DNA from: Nemophila menziesii
Taxonomy: Eukaryota > Streptophyta > Magnoliopsida > Boraginales > Hydrophyllaceae
NCBI GenBank assembly: GCA_029959085.1
Contig: JARWIR010000015.1
Span: forward strand, 7,563,017-7,627,016
Direction of reading: 5' to 3'
Length of the DNA: 64,000 nt
The first letter of the stretch is position 1. Every line of letters begins with the position of its first letter. The notes under the pieces were generated by a model. That model saw only the letters and a list, made by a program, of their open reading frames with translations, searched no databases and was not told where the DNA came from. Both the position numbers and the translations under genes were made by a program. Shown in pieces: positions 45,409 through 56,720 of the stretch.

Positions 45409-46988
45409 TGGTGGGGGAAAATATGTGATAAATAAACAGATAAATAAAGATGATAATAAATGACACACCCTTAACTACCACGAGAAACTCACTACAACTA
45501 TTACAGATCGTTTGCAAGTTTAGTTAGTAAGAATTGTTCGTTCGCAGGGATTTAATCTGTTAGATCTACTTGTATTAAATAAGCGTAGATGAATTTAGAT
45601 GTTTAGATAAAAATAGGATAAGATGAATAATTATCTGATGTGAATAAACAATTAAGAATACGGGTAAATAAATATGAATGTAAGTCAGAGAAGTTAGGGT
45701 TACTAATATGAGCCTATCTTACTAAGTTGTTATTCTAATCTTAAGGGTGAATTGAGCATTATATATATTAACCGGGATTCTAAATTCTACGTAACCCCTG
45801 TTAGGGTGGACTTAGGAGCAACCTCTCCACTTCCAAGGGACCCTGAGTAATGATTGGTGGTTAAATCAAACCTTTATGGCTATCTAGTTAGGCACGCCTG
45901 TTAGGATCACCACTAGACAATTATGTGGTGTTGTCAGTAATTGAATCCCCCTTCCGGGTGTTAACTCAATTACTAAGGATAGTCCTAATATTGGCCAAAT
46001 CTAGGGCTGGAAACAATAAGTCAAAGCACACAATACCAATATACGCCAAGCTCAAATTAATTAAAATAACAAATAGTATTATGAAATTGAAGACAAAATA
46101 ATAACCCAACAACTAATAGAAAAACTTAAAGAATAAAAGTTTAGAAATATGGTGAAGCCACAAATTTATAGCTAATTACCCTAAATATAGAGAAGGAGAG
46201 ATGTAGAAGTGGAGTTTGTCACACTCCTTCTTCTTGCTTCTTGTCTTCCTTTACAAGTCAGCTTGCTTCTTGGATGAATAGCTTGATACTAAGGATGAAT
46301 ATTAAATTAAGGACTAAGCTAATATTTAGAATTGAGAAAATACAAGCAAGGACTAAGTCTATACTTGAAATTGAGCAAGGACATGTTTACAATAGTTAAA
46401 GAGTGTATTTATAGGTTTTTAGGAAGACCTAATTCGTTTTCTTGGAGTGGAAGACAAGTAAATTGGACTCCTAGCCCAACTCAAATTCATAACCCTAAAA
46501 GATAGAAAAGGTAAGAATCAGTTGTTGTTTTGTTTCGGTCATAACTTTTCCGTTTGAGGCGTTCCTTATATCGAAACGGATCGTCTCGGAAAGCTCTACA
46601 ACTTTGCTTCAGACCGTTCTTCCAAATTTTCAGCCAATCTTGAGTTATTAGCACTTTTATGGTTGTAGCTGGTGAATTTCTGATTTACTTGACAACTTTA
46701 TCTTTCTATACTTATCTTTTATTTCCTTTATCTCCAATTTTCATCATTATCTTCTTTCATTTACCTCTTAGAATTGATTTGGATTCTAATTAATTACCAT
46801 ATATCTTTAAAGCTTCACAATTAACACACAATTAAACCTAATATGCTCTAAAAATATTAAATCATTCAAATTAAGCCAAGAAATAAGAAAATTCAATAAT
46901 ATATATTAAAATCGACTAAAAGGTTTCCTAAAACACTAAAAATGATGTCTCCAATTAAGATTAAATCATCACAAATAGGGAGACATCA
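45409..46988 (-). mobile_element. Ty3/gypsy 5' LTR (minus orientation)
   Basis: A complete LTR of 1580 bp: TGGTGGGGG at the left and GGGAGACATCA at the right. It carries the family boxes ('gttcgttcgcagggattta', 'gtgtatttataggttttta') but is clearly diverged from the LTR at 40304-41843, which by position would be its partner. Confidence 0.85.
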
Positions 46989-47105
46989 GTACAACTCCAT
47001 AATCACTTGATAACATGTTAACTAATTGGGTTGAATGGTTTGTATTCCATGACTAATAGTTTAGCTAACATTTGGGAAATATGTAGTTTCTTGTTGTCTT
47101 ATACA

Positions 47106-47475
47106 TTGTAAAAATTAAAAGAAAAGCATCCTATTACCATTGGGATATTTGTACATGCTATTATTCATAGGCTATTATCTATTAAGAGTAATACTGGGTA
47201 TCACCCAAAAAGGAATCCGCTAAACATCACCCATGATGTGGCAGTTAGGTGGCCCAATGATGTTATTTCTCTTTCCAGATTTACTTTTTTATATTTCTTC
47301 CATGATTGGGCCACCTAACTGTCACATCATGGGTGATGTTCAGGTGATGCCTTTTTGGATTATACACAACATTACTCATCTATTAAATAGTATAGTCTAT
47401 TATATGTTGTGTAATATTTTTTGCGTAAAAGAAGAATAAAATCCCATCTACGCTATAGTCTTTCAATTAAAGACC
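47106..47475 (+). mobile_element. Ty1/copia LTR fragment, interrupted by a MITE
   Basis: From 'tgtaaaaattaaaagaaaagcatcc' onward, including 'tcctattaccattgggatat' and, after the MITE, 'agtctattatatgttgtgtaa', this parallels the LTR starting at 55085 ('gcatcctattacccttagga ... atctattatattttgtgtaa'). The two have the same orientation. The right boundary is uncertain. Confidence 0.65.
47186..47377. mobile_element. Mutator-type MITE (192 bp) with 9-bp target duplication
   Basis: Long terminal inverted repeats start GAGTAATACTGGGTATCACC on the left and GAGTAATGTTGTGTATAATCC on the inverted right, and continue with 'ccaaaaagg' and 'aacatcacccatgatgtg'. The element almost fully folds back around a 60-bp loop. 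The 9-bp duplication ATCTATTAA is perfect (47177-47185 and 47378-47386), as expected for MULE transposition. Confidence 0.92.
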
Positions 47476-47639
47476 CTTTTGTAAACACCCCGGTAAGTCT
47501 TAGTCAGCTTGTAACTATGGATTGTTTTATTATGGATTTGCCACAATTTTTTTTCTCTCACATAACACTATGCGTGTGGGAAGTTGGAGCTTGTAAACTC
47601 TCACACTTTTTTTTAGAATTATGAAAAAGGAAAAAAAGG

Positions 47640-50600
47640 CGCTTCACCTTTCCCCCTTATTTCCCTATACCGAGGCATGACATTTGCTTCACCATCTCAA
47701 TCTTCTCCATTCTTAGAAAAAGCTCTCCTCAACCGTTGAAGTCAAAAACTCTGGCAAACCCACCTGAAGAAAGTAGGGCCCATTTCTGCGGCGTTCCTAC
47801 ACGCGTTATCCAAGGTATCGATTATTTAAAATTATTAATTTTGTTTAATTTTTCTAGGGTTTTTGTTTCTATGAAACGGGTTATTCTGGTTGTAATGGTT
47901 TTTGGCGTTATTATCTGGTTTTTGTTTAAATTATATGGTTTATTTTCGTGTTATTTTAGTACAGGGTCGCTTGACATTAGTGGGTAGATATGTTTTAGGT
48001 TTAGAGTAGTGGGCGTTTTAAGTAGGTTTGTTTTCTTGGGCTTGATTGAAAACCTTTTTTGTATGTTATTTGGGGTATAAACTTTGTGTGTCTATATAGG
48101 GTTTATATCCGTGTACTAGAAATGGATCAGAATTCTTGTTTGTAGGGAATACACTGTAAACGTATTTGATTTTAGGGGGTGAGTGACCCCTTATTCGTAA
48201 TTTGAGGGGGGTTTATACCCCCTATTTTGTACTGGGAATGATTTGTAAACCATATTTTGGATGCATGAGAAGGAATCTGTTTCGTTGTTACTAGGAAATA
48301 ACCCCCTTGTATTATTTTAGTTTGGATTGAAATTTGAATGATCTTATGAATGTCAGGTAAATGGGGATTTTGAGGTGTTCACTTAGAAGTGTTGCTGAGG
48401 TACTGCATGATGATAATGTATCTCCGGGACTAATCTCTTTGTTGAAATGGTATCCATTCAAGAGATTGTTCACCGCAATCTATCACTTAAGGGATGAGGG
48501 GGTTTGTAGAAGCAAACCTGACACGAAGATCCTATACACAGTGACAACGTTCGACCTGTACAATAGGGCATTTATTTTGGCTGATATATCGGTTAATGTT
48601 ACTTCAAATGATGTGATTCTAATAATGGGGGTACAAGGCGGGACCACACATGTGCCAGAATTTGATAGAGATGAATCTGCTCCATCGTCGTGGTTCTAGA
48701 GAGAATTCTCTGGTTACACATCCCGATCACTACCTACCGAAGTTGTTAAGATAAGATTGCATGCCATCGCTGCTGAAGGTCCCATCTGCGGAAATAGCAA
48801 CCGGTTTGTGAAGATGCTTAATATGCTAGCATTGTCATCGATCTTTTACCCATCTGGTTCGACCTGATTTTTACAATGGCACGTCAAGGTCTTAGAGAAC
48901 CTAAATGCGATGCAGGATTATAACTGGCAGACCGTATCGCAAATCATTTGATGAACCCAGCGAAGGGATTGATGAAAGGCTGCTGCTTGATGTTAATAGT
49001 AAGTTGGTTTTTACATTCAAGTGTTTTTTTGATTGTTTTTTATTGTATAGTTTGTATTTTAATTAGTTGGATTATTTTGCAGGCGTGGTTCCATGAACAT
49101 GTGGTCGACTAAGCCGTTCCACGAGATCCAAATGCCATACCTAGGTTATTTAAATGGAACATGAACAAACAAAATCTCTTCTTACTTTATGTGATCTACT
49201 CGCTACCCGAAGATCAGATAAACATTTGTTTCATATGCTAGGATTTTATTGTGGAGCTTTGGGTAGAGTTATGCAAGGGGAAAAGGGGGTAAATACTCAA
49301 CGTTTTCATAGAATTGGTGGCGTTTACCGCCCAGTTTTTATGTAATTGGGGGTATACACCCCTTTTTTCAATATTTGAGGGTAGTTACCCCCTCTTATAA
49401 GTCATATGGTACAGGGGTGTCGGGGTGTGGATATATTATCTTGGCCTATGTTACCAAAAATAGTTAGTTTTGTGGGTTTTGAACACTAAAGTATGATGTG
49501 TTTGACATTTGTTAGGTGAAAAACAGTCACCTTAGGTTGATTGTCGAGGAAGTAGGCTTGTATAATGTCGACAACATGGATGAAGATGAAGAAAAATAAC
49601 CTGATGAAGATGGTGAAGGTGAGACAAACATCATGGGACGTCATACAAGTGAAGTTCCATTTGTTGGTGATTTTGGGCTTGATATAGAGACGGTGAGAGT
49701 GGCTTTTACTAGCGAGGTTAATTCGTTGAATGAGAAGGTGAGTAAAGAGAAGGAGGTTATCCATATTCTGCGTAATGACGTGGATACTTTAAAAATAGAA
49801 AGCCAGAATTTGAAAAAAGAAAATGCTGGTTTGAAAACAGATAAACGGGAGTTGAAAAAAGAAAACGCTGGTTTGAAAATAGAAAACCAAGAGTTGAAGG
49901 AAAAACTGGAGAAGTTGACTGAGACGTTAAAGCTGTATGAAAGTCTCGAACCTAATCGCTCCAGTATGTTAGGTGAGAAGGAAGGAGTATCAAATAGTAG
50001 AGATGACTATGGGTGGGCCCTGAGTTTTTCGTTGGGTAATTTTTCACAACCAGAACCTATCCAAGTCGTGGTGATGGAGGAAGCCGGGTTTACTGGGCTG
50101 TCTAGTTTGAAGGATTCGTTAGAAAATGCAGTAGATGGTTCAGATGTGCACACAGTTTCTAATGAAGATCCTATTGGTGAGGGATCCAAAATTGTTGAAG
50201 AAGATGATGGTGCTGGGAGTGAGAATGAAACCTCATCAGTAATTGCTAGTAGGATTGCCGAAAGAAGGAAAAGGGCTGTGAGATTGAGCTCGATGGCGAA
50301 ACGAGTTAAGGAGAGGGATGATAGATTGAAGAATATGGATATAAATTATGTCACGGGAAACACGCCGAAGAGGAAAAAAGTGATCACAGATAATTCGAAA
50401 AAAGAAAATATGGATAAGGGGAAAGGTCAGTTGGTGAGTGATTCAACACAAATACCTGAAGATAGACAGGGGTTAGATGCATCTCAGACCATTGACCGGG
50501 TGGTAAGCACTAAAAAGGACAAATAAGTAGTTGTTTCTGGGGGGTGTAAATAATCCGATTATATAGAAAGTGGTACATTATCCCGAGAAGGGTTATGTAA

Positions 50601-51935
50601 GGGTAAGTACAGAACTTACCGAACTATGAGAACCGTTATGAGAATGAAAGTGGCCGCCGAGGCCACCAATTTGGGCATACTGAAATATGTTGAGACAAGT
50701 AGCGGTCTGGGTGATAGGGCGTTGGTAAAAGAGGTTGAAATCGATCCAACAACAAAAGGTGATAGGGCGAACATATTGATCGAAGCTAGTTCGGGTACAA
50801 ATGCAAATAAGAACATGAAGAAGGTAGTTGCAAAATTATATGCCTCGAAGGTGGATGGGATGGTTATTAATCGACTGATTGACGAAAACCCCGGTAACAC
50901 TGAGGTATGGGTTCTTGAGGATACAAGAGTAACAATTGATCATTGTTTTGCGCTATCGAGTGAGGGCCTGGTTAAGTGGCAGGTAATAAGCTAATTCCTT
51001 TTTATATACATGTATTGTCCAGCCGTACTTTTAAATATCCGGAATACGTAAATGCATGTGATTGAAGGAGTGTTCCATTGCTGGAAAGACAATGTTGAGC
51101 GGTGTCCACTGATTAAAAGCATATTCCGCTCAAGGTGGTGCATTACATTGTCCAGTAGAAGCATGGTGAGTTTACAGTTAATCATTTTAAGAATCTTGAG
51201 TAGGGTGTCAATTTTGAAAACTAATTTATCCCCCTTTTTAGATAATAGGGGGTGAGTGCCCCCAAAATGTAGTAAAAGGAGGTGTGTACCCCCAAAAGTG
51301 TTTGAAAAGGGGGTATGTACCCTCTGAATCTTAGAAAAAATGGGTTAGGGTCAGTGTAGGTGTTTTGTTTAAATTTTAGTACTGACATGTGTTGACTGTT
51401 TGATTAATTTGTTGTTTTAATAAACCTGTAGTATTATTTGACGAAGAAGATGAAAGTTGAATTGCAAAAAAAAAAAAGTTGTTGACAGATTCCTCGACAC
51501 TTACAATGACATGGATAAGGTCCTTATACCTATAGTGTCAAAGGTGGAGAATACAACGGTGTGGAGTTTATAAGTGGTTGACCACGAAAGTCAGGTTTAC
51601 GAGCATTTTATGCCCTTCAAAAAGGTTACTGGGGATGCATTTGCTGAAATAGCAGAATCTGACACAAAGGAACTATGCAAATTATTGGTTGGTTCGATTT
51701 TTAAAATATACTACACACCTGAGCACCCCCCAACTCAGTTGGCTAAATCATTCAAGAGTTCTACAAAGTTTCAGAAAAAGGCAAATGTTGATAATTCTCA
51801 TATTTATATGTTTCTATGCGCGAAAGATATATACAAAGCGAGTGAAGTTAGGGGTAATTATGAGGTGCGTGAGTACAAGGGTATGAGGCGCTTGATGTTG
51901 AATTTGATGCTGACACAAGTGAACAACACATAAGT
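47640..51935 (+). pseudogene. Decayed DUF1985/Ulp1-peptidase-like gene
   Basis: A leader-like stretch with a donor at 47815 precedes 48361, where an ATG opens 112 codons. The same frame continues past stops at 48697 and near 48867, ending in an 'AMQDYNWQTV' stretch. 'NVTSNDVILIMGVQGG' is like DUF1985/plant-mobile-type domains ('...DVALIMGLP'). 49633-50526 is a 297-codon frame with a Lys/Glu/Leu coiled coil, then an acidic and basic nuclear-type region. 50626-50994 (ending at a GTAATA donor), 51052-51165 ('VFHCWKDNVERCPL') and 51432-51935 resemble the C-terminal part of plant Ulp1-like proteins: 'DKVLIPIVSKVENTTVW' then 'VVDHESQVYEHFMP', with the position of the catalytic His not occupied by His and no Cys box found. 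Such genes are often carried by MULE or CACTA elements. Function is probably lost. Confidence 0.55.
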
Positions 51936-54430
51936 GGCCCGGTCTGCGAGGTTATTCAGGAAGTAGAAGTTATCTGATTCTTTGATATTTCTTTTTGGTA
52001 TTTTTTATGTATTATGTAATGAATTTAACAACCTTAAGTTTCGTATTATGTTTTATTTAAGTTAAGGTGTAATAGGTCATTAATTTTGTGGGATGTAAAA
52101 GTCAACCTTTGAACAAGCGATCTACGACTACTTATTGTTTTAATGGTATTGTTTTGTAGCCGTGAAGAGATAGAGTAATTTTTGCACTACAATTCTTTTT
52201 AAGTGGGTAGTGTTAATAGTATGCGAAAACAATACCGAGTTATTCAACTACATAAAATAGAGGGTACACCCCCTCATATTGTTGAATAAAAGGGGAAGGA
52301 TATACACCCTGTTATCAATAAACAATGGGTGTATACCCACTTTTTTAATGTACTTGATTAGTATTTTCCGTATTGGTTATATGTTTATGTAGCACTTACA
52401 AAGTGGTATAAAAATGTAGGTAAATGTAGGTGAATTTAGTCAAAAAATGTAATCATTCATGAAATGCTATGATGTCTTCTCATTTGTGATAATAAAATCT
52501 ATTTCCGAGACATCATTTTAGGCGTATTTATTAGTTTATAGGTCGAATTTCTCATGATTTAGTACACTTTCCTATTTTGGGTCTTGAATTAATTAATTAT
52601 TATTTTTAGAGCATATTGGGTTTAATTATTTATTTAGTGTGAAGTTTTAGAGATATATGGTAATTAATCAGAGTCCAAGTTGGTTAAAAGAGCTAAAGGA
52701 AAGAAGATAAACATGGAAATTTAAGATAAGGGAGTAAAAGCTAAAAACATGGAAAAGGAAAACCTGCCTTAAATCTGAATTTCTGCACCTACGACCACAA
52801 ATCAGCTTATATCTTAAAAGCGGTGAGGAATTTGGAGAAACGGTCAAGAGCAAAGTTGTAGATCTTTCCGAGACGATGAATTTGGTATACTCATACGCAT
52901 CAATCAGATATATATATTGAAGCTGTTAGGACCAAAACAAGTACGGGGCTGATTGCATGTTTTTGGGCTACGAATTTGAGTTGGGCTAGGAGCCCATATT
53001 TACCTTTTCCTTCAAGAAAACGAATTAGGTCAACCTATACACTATAAATACAGCCTCTTAATATTAGAAAATCATCCTTGACCAAACCTTAAGGTCAGGA
53101 AGAAGCTATAACACAAGAAGAGTAGTCTGGAAGGAGCTGTGCAACAATTAAGTCTCCTTCAACCTTCAATTCTGTAATTCTTTTCTTTTCTTTTCTTAGT
53201 ATGAACTAATTTCTATTAGCTTGAGTTTTTAGCATATATGTATGAACCCTAGTTTTGGTTGACATCTATCTAATTTGGGAATTTATATGTTTTAAATTGA
53301 ATTATTGTTTTTATTCTCTGTTTATGTGTTTGGATTTATATTCTGTGTTCTTGTGGAAGCGCGCCCATATAGAATTACCATCTAGTAGTTAGGTCACCAT
53401 TGACAACGGTGTTTAATTACATGTTTAGCACATAACGTCTAGTATTCGGTTTAGATCTAACAAATCAACCTAACTAGATAATCATCATGGTTTAGTATAT
53501 ATTGCTATTTACCAATTGCAGGAACAGTTTGCTTAGGACTCCTTATTGACACAGGTAAATCCTATTTAAAACTACCTAGCGCAATTGGAACCGATTATTG
53601 AAATACCACATAATTCATCCTTACATGTTTAGAACGGCAAAACTATTGGAGATTACTTGCTAATTACTCAAGCTAAACTTTCATACTATCTTCTTTTCTT
53701 TTATTTAGTTTTCTGTCTTTTAATTTAGTAGTTTAGTTTCTTATTTAAAATCAAATAAAAATCTATCTTTCTCTTCTTTACCCTAGCGTATTATTATTCT
53801 AGCTTAATTATCTGCACTTGAATATTTGCATAAGTTCTTCATAACCTTCGTAGTCCCTGAGGAACGAATTCTACTTATTCATTAAAACTTGCATACGATC
53901 TGTATACTTGCAGAACCGTGCCAGTCTAGGGTGATTATTTTCACTTTATTTATATCATATTTTATCACACCCTAGGCCGTACCATGCTTCAAATCAAAAC
54001 GGGAACTATAAAAAAGTTTAAAATTAAAAATTATAGTTAAGGTAGAAAGTTTGATGTTTCTGATAACGAAGGTACCGTATAGTAGAAAAAAAGGGACCGA
54101 CAAGTTGCCTTGTTGTGCTATACTTTTTCGTGGCACGGACCGCAAAAAGTCTTTGTGCGAATATCGTTTAATTGTTTAAAACTATTTAATTAATACAGTA
54201 ATGGTTAATTTGAACTCCGATATACAAAAATATAAGAACCTAATGGCACAAGACCTAGAAAATGTAGTTGGTAATTTGAAATTTTAGTATACAGTGATGA
54301 TAATATTTTTTACAAATATTGGGATATTCAGACATATAAGTCCTGAAATAGGGGGTAGATACCCCCTTAATTAATGAAAAAGGGGGTATCCACCCACGGT
54401 CTTCTCAATATTGGAGGTGAATACCCTTAA
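48172..54430. repeat. Dispersed GGGGGTrTAyACCCCC-like short palindromes
   Basis: Palindromic G5-N6/8-C5 words occur in clusters at 48176-48222, 49347-49395, 51245-51322, 52260-52345 and 54350-54425, all outside the Ulp1-like coding segments and outside the solo LTR. Examples are 'gggggtgagtgacccc', 'gggggtatacacccc', 'ggggtgagtgccccc' and 'agggggtagataccccct'. At least a dozen copies are visible. They are absent from the rest of the window except by chance. Confidence 0.75.
52470..53984 (+). mobile_element. Solo Ty3/gypsy LTR (1515 bp)
   Basis: TGATGTCTTC ... GGCCGTACCA, flanked by TGCTA (52465-52469) and TGCTT (53985-53989), a 5-bp duplication with one mismatch. No internal sequence is attached, so this is the product of LTR-LTR recombination. 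It is closest to the LTR at 38994-40303. Confidence 0.88.
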
Positions 54431-54436
54431 TTATCG

Positions 54437-55084
54437 TTGTCACACACGACTAGATATCTCATTTGCTGTTGGTGTTGTTAGTCGCTTTATGGATTCACTA
54501 TGTGAGAGTCACTGAGAGACAGCTGTACGTATTCTTAGATATATCAAAGGGGCTCCCGAAAAAGGGATATTATAGTGATCGAGGTTATACAAAACTTGTT
54601 GGTTAATTTGATGTTGATTGGGAACGATGTCCAGATGATCGACGCTCCACCACTGGATATTGTGTCTTCATTGGTGGACATATAGTTTCATGGAAAAGCA
54701 AAAAGCAAGACGTGGTAGTAAGATCAAGTTCTGAATCTGAATATTATGCTATGTGTTTGGCCACTTGTGAGCTAATATGTGTTAGAAATCTACTTGCTAA
54801 ATTCAGCGTCAATTTCCCTAATCCTATGAAACTTATGTATGATAATCGGGACGCCGTATATATTGCTTCAAATCAGGTATTTCATGAGCGTACCAAGCAC
54901 ATCGAGGCTAATTGTCATTTCACCAGAGACAAAATATTATCAAAAGAAATTGTAACATCTCATGTTGGTTCCAGTGACCAGTTAACAAACTTATTTAATA
55001 AATCTCTCAAACGACCTAGAGTTGTGTATATTTGTAACAAGCTATGCACATATAATACATACGCTCCAGCTTGAGGATGAGTGT
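54437..55084 (+). pseudogene. Ty1/copia RT end and RNase H, 5'-truncated
   Basis: Begins in the last part of reverse transcriptase ('TRLDISFAVGVVSRFMDS') and runs through RNase H: 'FDVDWERCPDDRRSTTGYC', 'VSWKSKKQDVVVRSSSESEY' (Glu kept) and 'KHIEANCHFTRDKI'. Early stops occur near 54512, 54573 and 54606, but 54712-55074 is open for 120 codons. The stop at 55072-55074 is followed by 'ggatgag' and the LTR start. It is on the same strand as the copia LTR at 47106-47475. Confidence 0.88.
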
Positions 55085-55228
55085 TAAAGTATAACCAAAG
55101 CATCCTATTACCCTTAGGATATTAGTACAAGATATTATCCATAGGATATTATTCAATAGATGGTATAATCTATTATATTTTGTGTAATATATTTTATATA
55201 TTAAAATGATATGTATCTATCTATATAT
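55085..55228 (+). mobile_element. Ty1/copia 3' LTR, left part
   Basis: Starts TGTTAAAGTATAACC directly after the copia RNase H reading frame and a purine-rich 'gaggatgag'. It resembles 47106-47475. It is interrupted near 55228 by the hAT-type element, so its end is not certain. Confidence 0.7.
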
Positions 55229-55874
55229 GGAGGACCTTAGGCCCAGAGGGGCTCAAGCCCCCCCCTCACTTTAAAAAAAAAAAAACTTTATTCTATATAT
55301 TCATAATTTATTATTAAAGAATATTTTTTTTATATAAGTTGCATATTATTATCTCTACAAATATCATTTTAATTAAATTTACAAATAGTTTTGGATCTAT
55401 TTCACAGCCACAGTCCATTTTTTTATAAAAATTAAAAAATTAAGTTTTTTAATTGAATATTTTTATAAGAATTTAGATAATTGTATGTGAATTATTAAAT
55501 TTTATATACGAATTTAAACTCTATTAGTAAATTATTGAATGGGAATTTATTTTTTCTTTCATATAAATAAAATAGTTAATGCGTTTCTTAGATTTTGGTT
55601 CTTTTAATTTAATCCATCACCGAAACTCTCTAGAAGTCTATGCTACATAGTACATAGGGAAGAAATTAGTATTACTAGTATTTACATTGATTACGTAAAA
55701 CCTGTTTTAATATTGATATTTACGTAAATATTGTACTAGTATTAAATAACTAAAGAAATGAAAAGATATACCCAAGTTTACTATACGTTTCAAAAATATT
55801 TTTTCGGGGGCGTTGCCCCAGAACCCCCATATATTTCAAGCCCCTCCTCAACTTTTGTCATGGATCCGCCACTG
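55229..55874. mobile_element. hAT-type non-autonomous element, copy 2, left end lost
   Basis: The right end is the inverse of 'cagtggcggatcc'. Internal C-rich blocks 'cgttgccccagaaccccca' and 'gctcaagcccccccctcac' match the arrangement of the element at 30535-31122. The left terminus is degenerate and no target duplication can be confirmed. Confidence 0.7.
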
Positions 55875-55940
55875 CCAGGTATAACTAATCATACAATAGA
55901 ACCTTAAATTAATGACATGCACGAATAAGAAGTAGTCTTT

Positions 55941-56190
55941 TAACCCGTTGGGTTAGCTCAACTGGCTAGGGCCTTACTATTTCTTCAACACTTAAAGGGG
56001 AGGTACAAAGTTTGAATCCCTTCCCTAACGGGTGTAACGTGATAGGTACAAGGTTTGAACCCCTCCCTGACACATGGGTGGCCTAGTTTTGATTTACCTA
56101 GAAAATGCACGAGGAGGCTTGCATACTCTCATGGGATTAGTCGTGGTGTGTGCAAGCTGGCATGGACTACCCATGTACTAAAAAATAGGT
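55941..56190 (+). mobile_element. SINE, tRNA-derived, copy 2
   Basis: A-box-like 'tagctcaactgg' (55954-55965) and B-box-like 'agtttgaatcc' (56009-56019), with a second B-box-like 'aggtttgaacccc' at 56051, suggest a partial internal duplication. The tail shares 'ctagttttgatttaccta' and 'ttagtcgtg.tgtgcaagc' with the copy at 27311 and resembles the Au SINE tail. Confidence 0.72.
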
Positions 56191-56720
56191 ATTTTCCTTC
56201 TATAATGAGGGAATACATTTAGGAATTATTGCAAGGGGCTTCAATCATTCTCCTACTCAAGATGATCCAACAAATTATTCCTTGTATGTTTGCATGATAT
56301 TCGCAGCATCGTAAAGTCCGATATCTCGGTAAAGACGTAGGGTATCACGGTGGATATTTTCACTTATTGAACCATATCGGTGAATGTGTAAGTTTTTAAC
56401 CACTAACTCTACTTTGGTGATCATTTTAAAACTCTATTGGGTAATGGCCTCTATTGTTCCCTGAACTTTGGGCAGATTGATAGTTTGCCCCTTATTTTGA
56501 TATATATGTCAACCTACTCGTGATTGAGCATGAAAATAACACTACCATCAGCCTCACAACGACACTCAAACCAAAGATAAGAACAAAACCAAAACTCAAC
56601 GGAATATATGCATATGTGTAGGTTGAACAAGATAAGATCTAGGATTGATGAATCAATACAATGATGAGAGTATGTAATGCGGTACCTTAATCCCAACGAC
56701 CGAGTAAGGAGGTTCGTTGG
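56191..56720. other. Intergenic DNA without a recognised gene
   Basis: No supported gene. A 60-codon minus-strand frame (56696-56514) has no family resemblance that I recognise. Confidence 0.45.

Noticed and set aside
49486..49764. 92-codon minus-strand ORF
   Set aside because: It overlaps the Ulp1-like coiled-coil frame on the opposite strand and has no independent support.
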